NCBI RefSeq assembly: GCF_001298105.1
Contig: NZ_LGJH01000145.1
Span: 1-64,000, forward strand
Origin: Novosphingobium sp. ST904
GTDB lineage: Bacteria; Pseudomonadota; Alphaproteobacteria; Sphingomonadales; Sphingomonadaceae
DNA: 64,000 bases
Direction: 5' to 3'
This document shows positions 36,524-45,804 of the stretch, piece by piece; the stretch's first letter is position 1; every line of letters begins with the position of its first letter. Both the position numbers and the translations under genes were made by a program. The notes beneath the pieces were generated by a model. The model did no database searches and was not told the origin of the DNA. It saw nothing but the letters and a program-made list of their open reading frames with translations.

Positions 36524-38491
36524 ATGCTCTCTTTCTTCCGTAACTTCCTGAAGTCCAAGATAGGTGCCGGCATCGCGCTGCTGGTCCTGGTGCTCATTAC
36601 CCTGGCTTTCGTCGGCGGCGATATCACCGGCCAACGCGATTCCGCGGGCCTGGTGTCCGGTGCTTCCGTGGCCACAGTCGGCAAGGACGACGTAGAAGAA
36701 GGCGAGCTCGCACTTGCCGCCAAGTCCGCGCTGACCCGCGTGCAAGGGCAGGACCCGACGATGACCATGAAGGCGCTCATCGCGCAGGGTGGTCTCGAGC
36801 AGGTTCTCGACGAACTGATCGACCGTACCGCCACGGCGTTTTTCGGCAAGAAAGTCGGCGTGGTCGCCGGTGATCGCCTGATCGACAGCGAAATCGCCCG
36901 TATACCCGCCTTCCAGGGCGTCGACGGCAAGTTCGACCAGACCAAGTTCCGCCAGCTTCTCGCTCAGCAGGGACTGTCCGAGAAGTCGCTGCGCGAGGAT
37001 ATTGCGCAGGGCCTGATCGCGCAGCAGCTCATGCTGCCCGCGCAGTTCGGCACCACGATGTCGAGCTTCGCCGCCAAGCGCTACGCTTCCCTCCTTGACG
37101 AGAACCGCTCGGGTTCGGTCGTGGCGCTGCCCTCGCAGGCGTTCTTCCCCGAGAAGGCCCCGACCGACGCGGAACTCCAGGCATTCTACAAGGCTCACAC
37201 AAACGCCTTCATCCGTCCCGAACGCCGCGTGATCCGTTACGCAGCCTTCGGCGAGGACGCGGTTGGCAACCTGGCCGCACCCACCGCAGCGGAAATCGCC
37301 AAGCGCTACGAGACCGACAAGGCTCTTTATGCCCCGCAGGACAACCGCAAGATCACGCAGTTGATCGTGCCTACCGAAGCTGCCGCCAAGGCGGTCGCCA
37401 GCGAAGTCGCCGGGGGCAAGACCCTCGAAGCGGCCGCGCAGGAAAAGGGCCTTTCGGCTGCGAAGCTTGAATTCTTCAGCAAGCAGCAGCTTGCCAGCCA
37501 GTTCTCTCCGGCCGTCGCAGACGCCGTCTTCGCGACCCCGACAGGCAAGCTGACCGCACCGCAGAAGAGCGCGCTCGGTTGGCACCTGATCCGCGTGGAG
37601 GAGGAACAGAAGAAACCTGAGCGCCCCCTCGCCGCTGTCTCGGACGAAATCGTCGCGAAGCTGACCGAGGAAAAGAAGAGCACCGCCTTCACCGACCTGC
37701 TCGCCAAGATCGAGGACGAGTTCGCGAATGGCGCCAGCCTCGTCGAAGTTGCCAAGTCGGTCGGCGCCACTGTCGAAACCACCGCGCCGATCACCGCCAA
37801 CGGACAGGTCTACGGCAAGGCCGGGGAAACCGCGCCTGCACAGCTCCAGCCCGTTCTCGCCACCGCGTTCGGCATGGATCAGGAAAAGCCGCAGGCATCG
37901 CAGGTCGGCAAGGATGCAACCCAGTTCGGCGGCAAGAACTACATCGTCTACGACGTAACCCAGATCACGCCGTCGGCGCCTGCTCCGCTCAAGGAAATCA
38001 CCAACGACGTGAAGGCCGCCTGGGCGCTGGACAAGGGCTCGGCCGCAGCTAAGGCCGCTGCGCTCAAGGTTCAGGCAGCAATGCGTCAGGGCAAGACGCT
38101 GGAACAGGCCATTGCCGCCAGCGGCGCCAAGGTACCACCTGTCGAACAGGTCTCCATGTCGCGCGCCACGCTCACCGCCGCACTGCGTTCGGGCCGTCAG
38201 GTACCGCCGCCGGTGTCGCTGATGTTCCACATGGCCAAGGGCACCGTGAAGGTGCAGGCAGCCGGACAGGATCGCGGCTGGTTCGTCGTCGTCCTCAAGG
38301 AGGTCGTGCCAGGCAAGGTCGATTCGCCGGTCCTCGTCGAAGGCACCCAGCGTGAGCTGGGCGGCCAGCTCGGCCAGGCCTATACCGACGCCCTCGGCAA
38401 GGCGATCCGCAAGGAAGTGGGCGTCACCAAGCACGACAAGGCTATCGCGGCCGTTCGCCGCCAACTCGATGGCGCCGGCAGCGCCGAGTAA
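36524..38491 (+). CDS. ppiD: PpiD-like peptidyl-prolyl isomerase / periplasmic folding factor
   Basis: A 655-residue membrane-anchored chaperone. One N-terminal transmembrane segment (IGAGIALLVLVLITLAFVGG) is followed by a SurA-N-type chaperone region (about 40-200). A parvulin-like PPIase domain lies at about 255-370 (NRKITQLIVPTEAAAKAVASEV and SALGWHLIRVEE). A second, degenerate C-terminal part follows. PpiD works at the exit of the Sec translocon on outer-membrane and periplasmic clients. trpE begins 8 bases later, so it probably shares a transcript with the trp genes, an order seen in other sphingomonads. Confidence 0.9.
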   Translation: MLSFFRNFLKSKIGAGIALLVLVLITLAFVGGDITGQRDSAGLVSGASVATVGKDDVEEGELALAAKSALTRVQGQDPTMTMKALIAQGGLEQVLDELIDRTATAFFGKKVGVVAGDRLIDSEIARIPAFQGVDGKFDQTKFRQLLAQQGLSEKSLREDIAQGLIAQQLMLPAQFGTTMSSFAAKRYASLLDENRSGSVVALPSQAFFPEKAPTDAELQAFYKAHTNAFIRPERRVIRYAAFGEDAVGNLAAPTAAEIAKRYETDKALYAPQDNRKITQLIVPTEAAAKAVASEVAGGKTLEAAAQEKGLSAAKLEFFSKQQLASQFSPAVADAVFATPTGKLTAPQKSALGWHLIRVEEEQKKPERPLAAVSDEIVAKLTEEKKSTAFTDLLAKIEDEFANGASLVEVAKSVGATVETTAPITANGQVYGKAGETAPAQLQPVLATAFGMDQEKPQASQVGKDATQFGGKNYIVYDVTQITPSAPAPLKEITNDVKAAWALDKGSAAAKAAALKVQAAMRQGKTLEQAIAASGAKVPPVEQVSMSRATLTAALRSGRQVPPPVSLMFHMAKGTVKVQAAGQDRGWFVVVLKEVVPGKVDSPVLVEGTQRELGGQLGQAYTDALGKAIRKEVGVTKHDKAIAAVRRQLDGAGSAE

Positions 38492-38499
38492 CAACTGAG

Positions 38500-40026
38500 A
38501 TGATGACCGGGGTTATGGAACGCGAATCGGATCGCCTTGCAGCATTGGCGCAGCTCTCTGAAGGCAAGCCTGCGCTGCTCTGGCGCAAGCTTGTCGCCGA
38601 CACCGAGACCCCGGTCGCCGCCGCGCTGAAGCTCTTCGAGGAAGGGCGCGGGGATTTCGTGCTGGAATCCGTCGAAGGCGGCGAAACCCGCGGGCGCTAC
38701 AGCCTGATCGGCCTTGACCCCGACCTGGTGTTCCGCGCCGAAGGCCACGCCTGCGAGATCAACCGCAACTGGCAGCACGACCGGGAGAGCTTCACCGCCC
38801 TTCCCGGCGACGCCCTGGCGGAACTGCGCGCGCTCGTCGAAAGCTGCCGGTTCGACGTGCCGCCGCAACTTCCCCCGGCACTTGCCTGCCTCGTCGGCTA
38901 TTTCGGCTACGAGACGATCGGCCTGGTCGAGAAACTGCCGCGCGCGCCGCAAAGCGCGCTTTCCTTGCCTGACATGTTGTTCGTGCGCCCCTCACTGATC
39001 CTCGTGTTCGATCGCCTCAGCGACGAACTGTTCTGTGTCGCGCCGCTCTGGCCGGAAGCAGGAGCGCCCGAGCGTCTGGTCGAACTCGCAGCGGAACGCA
39101 TCGACGAGGCCCTGCGCAAGCTGGCCGCGCCGGTGCCCGCCGCGCCCACCGCTACGGATCTCGCCGAGCCGGTACAGACCCCGGTCATGGCTGCTGCCGA
39201 CTACGAAGCCATGGTCCTCAGGGCAAAGAACTACATCGAGGCCGGCGACATATTCCAGGTGGTGTTGGCCCAGCGCTTCACTTGCGACTTCCCGCTGCCG
39301 CCCCTCGCGCTTTACCGCTCGCTGCGCCGCATCAATCCTTCGCCATTCCTCTATTTTCTCGACATGCCCGGCTTCGCGTTGATCGGATCGAGCCCTGAGA
39401 TCCTCGTGCGCGTGCGCGAGGGCGAAGTGACGATCCGCCCGATCGCCGGCACCCGCCCGCGCGGCAAGAGCGCTGCCGAGGACAAGGCCAACGAAGTGAG
39501 CCTCCTCGCGGATCCCAAGGAACGCGCCGAGCATCTCATGCTGCTCGACCTCGGCCGCAACGACGTGGGCCGCGTGGCGGCCGCCGGTTCCGTTGAAGTG
39601 ACCGACAGCTACACGATCGAGCGCTACAGCCACGTCATGCATATTGTCTCGAACGTGGTCGGCCAGCTCGACACGGAAAGGCACGATGCCATCGACGCCG
39701 TCTTCGCGGGCTTCCCGGCCGGCACTGTCTCCGGTGCCCCCAAGGTCCGTGCCTGCGAGATCATCGCGGAACTCGAACCGGAAACGCGCGGAGCTTACGC
39801 AGGCGGCGTGGGCTATTTCGCGCCGGACGGTTCGGTCGATTCCTGCATCGTCCTGCGCACTGGTGTCCTCAAGGACGGCGTGCTCCACGTGCAGGCGGGA
39901 GCCGGTATCGTTGCCGACAGCGATCCCGTCTACGAACAGCGCGAATGCGAGGCCAAGTCCGGCGCGCTGTTCGCCGCCGCCCGCGAAGCCGTGCGCGTCG
40001 CCGGGGAGCCGGGTTTCGGCCAGTGA
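38500..40026 (+). CDS. trpE: Anthranilate synthase component I
   Basis: A 508-residue chorismate-using enzyme that makes anthranilate, the first step of tryptophan synthesis, with TrpG supplying ammonia. The N-terminal regulatory part has DFVLESVEGGE, the variant of the LLES tryptophan-feedback motif. The C-terminal chorismate-binding domain has IRPIAGTRPRGKS, LLDLGRNDVGRVA, FPAGTVSGAPKVRA and VQAGAGIVADSDP. ATGs at 38503 and 38515 are alternative starts. Its stop overlaps the next start (TGATG). There is no leader peptide in the 8-base gap before it, so control by attenuation here is unlikely. Confidence 0.97.
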   Translation: MMTGVMERESDRLAALAQLSEGKPALLWRKLVADTETPVAAALKLFEEGRGDFVLESVEGGETRGRYSLIGLDPDLVFRAEGHACEINRNWQHDRESFTALPGDALAELRALVESCRFDVPPQLPPALACLVGYFGYETIGLVEKLPRAPQSALSLPDMLFVRPSLILVFDRLSDELFCVAPLWPEAGAPERLVELAAERIDEALRKLAAPVPAAPTATDLAEPVQTPVMAAADYEAMVLRAKNYIEAGDIFQVVLAQRFTCDFPLPPLALYRSLRRINPSPFLYFLDMPGFALIGSSPEILVRVREGEVTIRPIAGTRPRGKSAAEDKANEVSLLADPKERAEHLMLLDLGRNDVGRVAAAGSVEVTDSYTIERYSHVMHIVSNVVGQLDTERHDAIDAVFAGFPAGTVSGAPKVRACEIIAELEPETRGAYAGGVGYFAPDGSVDSCIVLRTGVLKDGVLHVQAGAGIVADSDPVYEQRECEAKSGALFAAAREAVRVAGEPGFGQ

Positions 40027-40802
40027 TGCGCGCCGCCGCCGCGGCCGTATTGCTTCTCGCTGCCTGCTCGTCGGGCGATGCGCGGCAGGAGGCCGCCGCG
40101 CCGCCCCCGCCTCCATGTGAAGGCGCCACCTTCGAAGGCGCCTCCTTTACGCATTGCACCGCCGATCCCGCGCGCCACACCATCCAGATGGTGCTCGGCC
40201 CGAAGGGCGGCGCCCCTTACCGCAGCCTCTCGCAATTGGCAGTGGATCGGCCCGGCAAGAACCACGCCGTCGCCTTCGCGATGAACGGCGGCATGTTCGA
40301 CGAGAAGGGACAGCCGATCGGCTACTATGTCGAGGACGGCGTAAGACTGCACAAACTGAACACGAACGAGGGTTGGGGCAATTTCCACCTCCAGCCCAAC
40401 GGCGTGTTCTATGGCGATGCGGATGGCCACTGGGCCGTGCGAGCCACGAACGATTTCGCCAGGAACATCGTCAACCGCCCGGATTTCGGCACCCAGTCCG
40501 GCCCCATGCTGGTGATCGGCGGCAAGCTTCATCCAAAGATCGACGCAGACGGCCAATCCAGGAAACTGCGCAATGCCGTGGGCGTGGACCGCAAGGGCCG
40601 CGCCCATTTCGTAATTTCGGACGAGCCGGTTTCCTTCGGGAAGCTTGGACGCTACTTCCGTGACAAACTCGATTGCCCCAATGCGCTGTTCCTCGACGGC
40701 AGCGTATCCTCGCTCTGGGACCCGGAGCACGGGCGCGTGGACGGCGGGCCTCCGCTGGGCCCCTTGATCGTCGTCGAGAAAGCGACGAAAGGCAGTACAT
40801 GA
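40026..40802 (+). CDS. Phosphodiester glycosidase (NAGPA/DUF2233)-family lipoprotein inside the trp operon
   Basis: A 258-residue predicted lipoprotein. From the ATG at 40026, which overlaps the trpE stop, the sequence is a short hydrophobic signal with lipobox LAAC. The NAGPA-family core has [65 protein letters not shown] and [11 protein letters not shown]. The family includes the mammalian uncovering enzyme and bacterial envelope proteins acting on glycan phosphodiesters. Its end overlaps trpG (ATGA). It is coupled on both sides to tryptophan genes although it is an envelope protein with no known link to tryptophan. Confidence 0.85.
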   Translation: MRAAAAAVLLLAACSSGDARQEAAAPPPPPCEGATFEGASFTHCTADPARHTIQMVLGPKGGAPYRSLSQLAVDRPGKNHAVAFAMNGGMFDEKGQPIGYYVEDGVRLHKLNTNEGWGNFHLQPNGVFYGDADGHWAVRATNDFARNIVNRPDFGTQSGPMLVIGGKLHPKIDADGQSRKLRNAVGVDRKGRAHFVISDEPVSFGKLGRYFRDKLDCPNALFLDGSVSSLWDPEHGRVDGGPPLGPLIVVEKATKGST

Positions 40803-41395
40803 TCCTCGTCATCGACAATTACGACAGCTTTACCTGGAACCTGGTCCATTACGTGATGGAACTCGGCGCCGAAGTGGAAGTGGTGCGCAACGACGCCCTG
40901 ACCGCCGCGCAGGCCATAGACAGCGGCGCGCAGGGTTTCCTTCTCTCGCCCGGCCCCTGCACGCCGAACGAGGCGGGTATCAGCCTCGATCTCGTGGGCG
41001 CCGCTGCCGACGCCGGCAAGCCGCTTCTCGGTGTCTGCCTTGGCCATCAGTCGATCGGTCAGTACTTTGGCGGCAAGGTCGTGCGCGGCGGCCTGATGCA
41101 CGGCAAGACTTCCCCTGTCACCCATGACGATACCGGCGTCTTCCAGGGCATCCCCTCGCCCTTCACCGCGACGCGCTATCACTCCCTGATCGTCGAGGAC
41201 ATTCCGCAGGCGCTCAAGGTCAATGCCCGTTCGGACGACGGCCATGTCATGGGCTTCCGCCATGCCACGCTGCCGATCCACGGCGTGCAGTTCCACCCGG
41301 AAAGCATCGCGACCGAACACGGCCACGCGATGCTGGCAAACTATCTCAAGCTCTGCGGCCTCGACCCGAAGCTTCCAGCCCGCCTCGCCGCATGA
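40799..41395 (+). CDS. trpG: Anthranilate synthase component II (glutamine amidotransferase)
   Basis: A 198-residue class I glutamine amidotransferase feeding ammonia to TrpE. The start [15 protein letters not shown] at 40799 overlaps the previous gene. The nucleophile is in [10 protein letters not shown], the His-Glu pair in [14 protein letters not shown], and [13 protein letters not shown] is the oxyanion region. Its stop overlaps trpD. It may also serve 4-aminobenzoate synthesis, as in other bacteria, which cannot be judged here. Confidence 0.96.
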   Translation: MILVIDNYDSFTWNLVHYVMELGAEVEVVRNDALTAAQAIDSGAQGFLLSPGPCTPNEAGISLDLVGAAADAGKPLLGVCLGHQSIGQYFGGKVVRGGLMHGKTSPVTHDDTGVFQGIPSPFTATRYHSLIVEDIPQALKVNARSDDGHVMGFRHATLPIHGVQFHPESIATEHGHAMLANYLKLCGLDPKLPARLAA

Positions 41396-42393
41396 CTGTG
41401 GCAAGCCTTCCCGATCCGCTGCACCCTATCGAGGAAGCCGAAGCCGAAGAGGCTTTCGGTGCTATCCTCGATGGCAAGGTCGATGACGAAGCCATCGTTC
41501 GCTTCCTCATTGCCCTGACCGACCGCGGCGAAACCGCCGGCGAGATCGCCGGCGCTGCTCGCGCGATGCGGGCACGGATGATCCCCATCGCAGCGCCCGA
41601 CAATGCCATCGACGTTTGCGGCACCGGCGGCGACGGGCACCATACCCTCAACGTCTCCACAGCGGTCTCGCTGGTGGTAGCAGCCTGCGGCGTCCCGGTC
41701 GCCAAGCACGGCAACCGTGCGGCCAGTTCCAAGGCTGGCGCGGCCGATACCCTCGAAGCGCTGGGCCTCAACCTGGACCGGGCTGCCGAAACCGCGGAAG
41801 AAACGCTCGGCGACCTTGGCATCTGCTTCCTGTTCGCCGCGCGCCACCACCCCGCGATGGGCCGCATCATGCCCATCCGCAAGGCGATCGGCCGCCGCAC
41901 GATCTTCAACCTCATGGGCCCGCTCGCCAACCCCGCGAACGTCAAGCGCCAGCTCGTCGGCATTGCCCGCCCTGCCTATGTGCCGATCTATGCCGAAGCG
42001 CTGATGCACCTCGGCAGTGAGCACTCGTTCGTCATATCCGGGGATGAAGGGCTCGACGAACTCAGCCTCGCCGGCGGCAACGAAGTGGCCGAGATCAGGC
42101 ATGGCGAACTCTCAATGCGCCGGATATCGCCGGAAGATGTCGGCCTGCCGATATCGCCGGTCGGCGCCATCCGCGGCGGCGACGCCGCTCACAACGCCGA
42201 TGCCCTGCGCCGCCTTTTGCTGGGTGAAACCGGCGCTTATCGCGATGCCGTGCTGCTGAACGCCGCCGGCGCACTGATCGTCGCCGGTGAAGTCGAAACC
42301 TGGCAGGAAGGCGTCGAGGAAGCGGCGGAAGCCATCGACAAGGGCCTCGCCAATGCCCTGCTCAACTGCTGGATTTCAGCGCTCAAGTCCTGA
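41392..42393 (+). CDS. trpD: Anthranilate phosphoribosyltransferase
   Basis: A 333-residue enzyme that joins anthranilate to PRPP. Motifs: [17 protein letters not shown] (PRPP loop), [23 protein letters not shown] (anthranilate and PRPP sites) and [20 protein letters not shown]. Family length is normal. The start overlaps the trpG stop as ATGA; the stop lies 22 bases before trpC. Confidence 0.96.
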   Translation: MTVASLPDPLHPIEEAEAEEAFGAILDGKVDDEAIVRFLIALTDRGETAGEIAGAARAMRARMIPIAAPDNAIDVCGTGGDGHHTLNVSTAVSLVVAACGVPVAKHGNRAASSKAGAADTLEALGLNLDRAAETAEETLGDLGICFLFAARHHPAMGRIMPIRKAIGRRTIFNLMGPLANPANVKRQLVGIARPAYVPIYAEALMHLGSEHSFVISGDEGLDELSLAGGNEVAEIRHGELSMRRISPEDVGLPISPVGAIRGGDAAHNADALRRLLLGETGAYRDAVLLNAAGALIVAGEVETWQEGVEEAAEAIDKGLANALLNCWISALKS

Positions 42394-42415
42394 CCCAGAC
42401 GGTCCCGAGGAAACC

Positions 42416-43204
42416 ATGTCCGACAAGCTTACCGAAATCTGCGACACCAAGCGCGTGGAAGTCGAAACCCGCAAGGGCTTCGCCACCGTGAACGACCTCG
42501 ACGCTCGCGCCGCAGGCCAGTCCACTCCGCGCGGTTTCGAGGCTGCGCTGCGCCGCAAGGCCCAGGATGGCTTTGCCCTGATTGCGGAAATCAAGAAAGC
42601 TTCGCCGTCCAAGGGACTGATCCGGCCTGATTTTCGCCCCGCAGAACATGCTGTCGCCTATGAGCGCGGCGGCGCGGCTTGCCTTTCGGTCCTCACCGAC
42701 GCTCCCTATTTCCAAGGCCACGAGGACTATCTGGAGGATGCTCGCGCTGCATGCGCATTGCCGGTCATCCGCAAGGACTTCATGGTCGATCCCTGGCAGG
42801 TCGCAGAGGCCCGCGCGATCGGCGCGGACGCCATCCTCATCATCGTTGCCGCTCTCGACGACGTCCTGATGGCTGAACTCGAAGCAGCTGCTCACGAACG
42901 GGGCATGGATTGCCTCGTCGAAGTTCACAACGAATCTGAAATGGAGCGTGCAAGCCGTTTGAAATCGCGCCTGATCGGGGTCAACAATCGCGATCTCAAG
43001 CACTTCGTCACGGATATCGCCATTACCGAACGTCTGGCCCCCCTCGCACCCGAAGGGACCCTGCTCGTCAGTGAAAGCGGGATCAACGCCCATTCCGATC
43101 TGATCCGTCTGTCAGGTTGCGGTGCGCGGACGTTCCTGGTCGGCGAAAGCCTGATGCGCGAAGCTGACGTGGAAGCTGCGACCAAAGCACTGCTTTTCGG
43201 CTGA
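42416..43204 (+). CDS. trpC: Indole-3-glycerol phosphate synthase
   Basis: A 262-residue TIM barrel closing the indole ring. The start [13 protein letters not shown] at 42416 follows GAGGAAA; the longer open frame lies inside trpD. Key stretches: [19 protein letters not shown] (catalytic Lys and phosphate side), [32 protein letters not shown] and [11 protein letters not shown]. TrpF and the TrpBA subunits are not in this window. The next gene, moaC, begins 63 bases later with no terminator between, so transcription may continue. Confidence 0.96.
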   Translation: MSDKLTEICDTKRVEVETRKGFATVNDLDARAAGQSTPRGFEAALRRKAQDGFALIAEIKKASPSKGLIRPDFRPAEHAVAYERGGAACLSVLTDAPYFQGHEDYLEDARAACALPVIRKDFMVDPWQVAEARAIGADAILIIVAALDDVLMAELEAAAHERGMDCLVEVHNESEMERASRLKSRLIGVNNRDLKHFVTDIAITERLAPLAPEGTLLVSESGINAHSDLIRLSGCGARTFLVGESLMREADVEAATKALLFG

Positions 43205-43267
43205 TCCGCGACTTCAGACCGTTTCGAGATTAGCGTAAGCATGCAAGATCCATGGAGAGGTGAGGCG

Positions 43268-43747
43268 ATGAGCAAGAGCCTGACGCACATCGATACCGAA
43301 GGGACCGCACGCATGGTCGACGTCGGCTCCAAGAATGAGACACGGCGTGTCGCGGTGGCCTCCGGCCGCATCGTGATGACGCAGGATGCGCTCGAAGCGA
43401 TCCAGGCCGGCAATGCCCCCAAGGGAGATGTCCTGGGCACTGCCCGTATCGCCGGCATCATGGCCGCTAAGAAGACCGCTGACCTCATCCCGATGTGCCA
43501 CCCCCTGGTGCTCGATGCCATAAACCTCGATTTCACGTTTGACGCAGAAGCCATATCCGCCAAGGCAACGGTAAGTCTAAGCGGCAAGACTGGCGTCGAA
43601 ATGGAAGCGATTACAGCGGTTTCCGTCGCACTCGTAACAATCTACGACATGGCGAAAGCGCTCGATAAGGGCATGATCATCGGCGACATTCGCCTGATCG
43701 AGAAGACAGGTGGAAAATCGGGCCACTGGCGAGCTGAAGCGCTGTGA
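43268..43747 (+). CDS. moaC: Cyclic pyranopterin monophosphate synthase
   Basis: A 159-residue enzyme of molybdenum cofactor synthesis that converts the MoaA product to cyclic pyranopterin phosphate. The start [12 protein letters not shown] at 43268 has a strong RBS (GAGAGGTGAGG). Conserved segments: [57 protein letters not shown] and GGKSGHW. It overlaps moeA (GTGA), a pairing that makes one pathway unit. Confidence 0.96.
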   Translation: MSKSLTHIDTEGTARMVDVGSKNETRRVAVASGRIVMTQDALEAIQAGNAPKGDVLGTARIAGIMAAKKTADLIPMCHPLVLDAINLDFTFDAEAISAKATVSLSGKTGVEMEAITAVSVALVTIYDMAKALDKGMIIGDIRLIEKTGGKSGHWRAEAL

Positions 43748-44955
43748 AGCCGCACCTTTCGCTCGAGAAAGCGCAGTCCCGTCTTCTTGCACTTGTCGAG
43801 CCTCTCCCCATTGAGCGGGTCGATATCGACGGCGCGCTCGGACGCTTTCTAGCGGAACCCTTGCGCGCTCATCGCAGTCAGCCTCCAGCTGATCTCTCCG
43901 CAATGGATGGATATGCCGTAACCGCCGACCTGTCGGGGCCTTGGCGCGTTATTGGCGAGAGCGCGGCCGGCCATCCTTACGAAGCGTCAGTCGGCGCGGG
44001 CGAAGCAGTAAGGATTTCGACCGGTGCGATGCTGCCTGAGGGCGCCCAAGCCGTTATCCTTCAGGAAGACCTCGCTCGCGAGGGGCAACAGATCACCCTG
44101 ACGGGAGAGGCACCCGAACCTAGCCACCGCCATATCCGGCGCTGCGGCATGGACTTTGCGGAAGGCCGCGAACTTCTCGCCGCCGGCACTTCGATCGGCC
44201 CGGCGCAAGCCGCGCTCGGCATTGCCGCCGGCCATCGCCACCTGCCCGTCCGACGGATTCCGCGGGTAACCGTCATAGATAGCGGTGACGAACTCTCGAC
44301 CGACCCTGAGTTCTGCGCCAGCCATCAGGTTCCTGCCAGCAACGGCGTCATGCTGGTTGCCATGGCCCGCTCGCTTCCGGTGGATGCGAACCGGGTAGGC
44401 CCCGTGGCGGACAAGCTCGATGACCTCATCGCCGCCTTCGAACAGGCGAGCGATTCTGACGTCATCGTGACCAGCGGGGGTGCCTCGGTCGGCGATCACG
44501 ACCTTGTCCGGCCGGCCCTCGAAGCATGGGGGGCACAGCTGGACTTCTGGCGCGTGGCCATCAAGCCGGGCAAGCCCCTGCTCGTGGCGACCCGCCAGCG
44601 CGCTACCGGGCCGCAAATTGTCATCGGATTACCGGGGAACCCGGTGTCCAGCCTTGTGACCGCCTATCATTTTCTCCTGCCTGTCCTGCGGGCCTTGCTG
44701 GGGGCTTCACGGCCAATCCCACAGCCGGTTGCAACCCGGCTTTCGGCCCCCCTGCCCGCTGCGGGCAGCCGCCGCGAGTTTTTGCGCGGTTACTGGAACG
44801 GCGAGACGGTCTGCGCGAACCCGCTTCAGGACAGCGGCGCCCTGGCATCGCTCGCGGCAAGCAATGTGCTGATCGATCGCCCCATTGGCGCGCCGGCCGC
44901 GAATGCGGGAGATGTTGTTGAAGTGTTCTTGCTCCAAAATGGCGGTATTGCTTGA
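43744..44955 (+). CDS. moeA: Molybdopterin molybdenumtransferase MoeA
   Basis: A 403-residue protein that inserts molybdate into adenylylated molybdopterin. It starts at GTG 43744 inside the moaC stop. The N-terminal domain has [15 protein letters not shown]; the MoCF/MogA-like domain has [16 protein letters not shown] and [16 protein letters not shown]; the C-terminal beta domain closes the protein. Its last codons overlap the possible -35 box (TTGACG, 44952-44957) of the lexA promoter, showing how tightly the two are packed. Confidence 0.95.
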   Translation: MKPHLSLEKAQSRLLALVEPLPIERVDIDGALGRFLAEPLRAHRSQPPADLSAMDGYAVTADLSGPWRVIGESAAGHPYEASVGAGEAVRISTGAMLPEGAQAVILQEDLAREGQQITLTGEAPEPSHRHIRRCGMDFAEGRELLAAGTSIGPAQAALGIAAGHRHLPVRRIPRVTVIDSGDELSTDPEFCASHQVPASNGVMLVAMARSLPVDANRVGPVADKLDDLIAAFEQASDSDVIVTSGGASVGDHDLVRPALEAWGAQLDFWRVAIKPGKPLLVATRQRATGPQIVIGLPGNPVSSLVTAYHFLLPVLRALLGASRPIPQPVATRLSAPLPAAGSRREFLRGYWNGETVCANPLQDSGALASLAASNVLIDRPIGAPAANAGDVVEVFLLQNGGIA

Positions 44956-44979
44956 CGATACCGGATTCGTTGCATAATT

Positions 44980-44994
44980 GTTCCCTCATTGTTC
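44980..44994 (+). promoter_or_regulatory. SOS (LexA) box controlling lexA
   Basis: GTTC-CCTCATT-GTTC is a perfect match to the alphaproteobacterial LexA operator GTTC-N7-GTTC. It lies 58 bases before the lexA start and follows TTGACG and TAATTG promoter-like hexamers, so LexA would repress its own gene. Confidence 0.9.
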
Positions 44995-45052
44995 GCAGGC
45001 AAATCGCCGGACGAGACAGGGCCATGGGCCGCAGAACGAAGAGGCAACGCAG

Positions 45053-45706
45053 ATGTTGACGCGCAAGCAGCACGAATTGCTCCGGTTCATTCAGGTCCGG
45101 CTTGAGGAAAGCGGCATCTCGCCCAGCTTCGAGGAAATGAAGGAAGCGCTGGACCTCAAGTCCAAGTCCGGCGTTCACCGCCTGATTTCCGCCTTGGAGG
45201 AACGGGGTTTCATTCGCCGCCTCCCCAATCGCGCTCGCGCTCTCGAAGTCCTGCGCCAGCCTGAGGATGCAACGTCCAAACCTGCAAGATCGACTCCGGC
45301 GGCGAACAGCAACGATACTGCAGCGCCTGTCCGCGCACCCCAGATCGCACCTGCCCCCGCGAACGATGTCATCGAAATCCCGCTCCACGGCCGCATCGCA
45401 GCCGGCGTGCCGATCGAGGCCTTCGAAGGACAGTCCATGCTCCCGGTTCCCGCAGCGCTGCTGGGTTCGGGCGAACACTATGCGCTCGAGGTTTCGGGTG
45501 ATTCGATGATAGACGCGGGCATACTCGATGGCGATTTCGCCCTGGTGAAGCGGACCAATACCGCTCGCGACGGTGAAATTGTCGTCGCTCTCGTGCGAGG
45601 GGCTGAAGCCACGCTCAAGTATCTGCGCCGCGAAGCCGGAATGGTGCGCCTTGATCCTGCCAATGCCGCTTACGAACCGCAGATTTATGGCCCTGACGAA
45701 GTTTGA
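45053..45706 (+). CDS. lexA: LexA repressor
   Basis: A 217-residue SOS repressor. The start [14 protein letters not shown] at 45053 follows AGAGG and is the family's normal N-terminus. The winged helix-turn-helix covers about 1-65 ([23 protein letters not shown]). The latent protease domain has the Ala-Gly cleavage site in GRIAAGVPI, the catalytic serine in [10 protein letters not shown] and the lysine in EATLKYL. A linker rich in Ala and Pro, longer than in E. coli, joins the domains. RecA-stimulated self-cleavage would relieve the box at 44980. The 98 bases to the convergent comEC end contain nothing I recognise. Confidence 0.96.
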   Translation: MLTRKQHELLRFIQVRLEESGISPSFEEMKEALDLKSKSGVHRLISALEERGFIRRLPNRARALEVLRQPEDATSKPARSTPAANSNDTAAPVRAPQIAPAPANDVIEIPLHGRIAAGVPIEAFEGQSMLPVPAALLGSGEHYALEVSGDSMIDAGILDGDFALVKRTNTARDGEIVVALVRGAEATLKYLRREAGMVRLDPANAAYEPQIYGPDEV

Positions 45707-45804
45707 GGTACAAGGCAAGCTGGCTGGACTGCTGCGCCGCTATCACTGATGCGGCTCAAGCGTGAGAAGATGTCCGGTTGTTCCGCCTTCTCGCCGCCGC
45801 TTTA

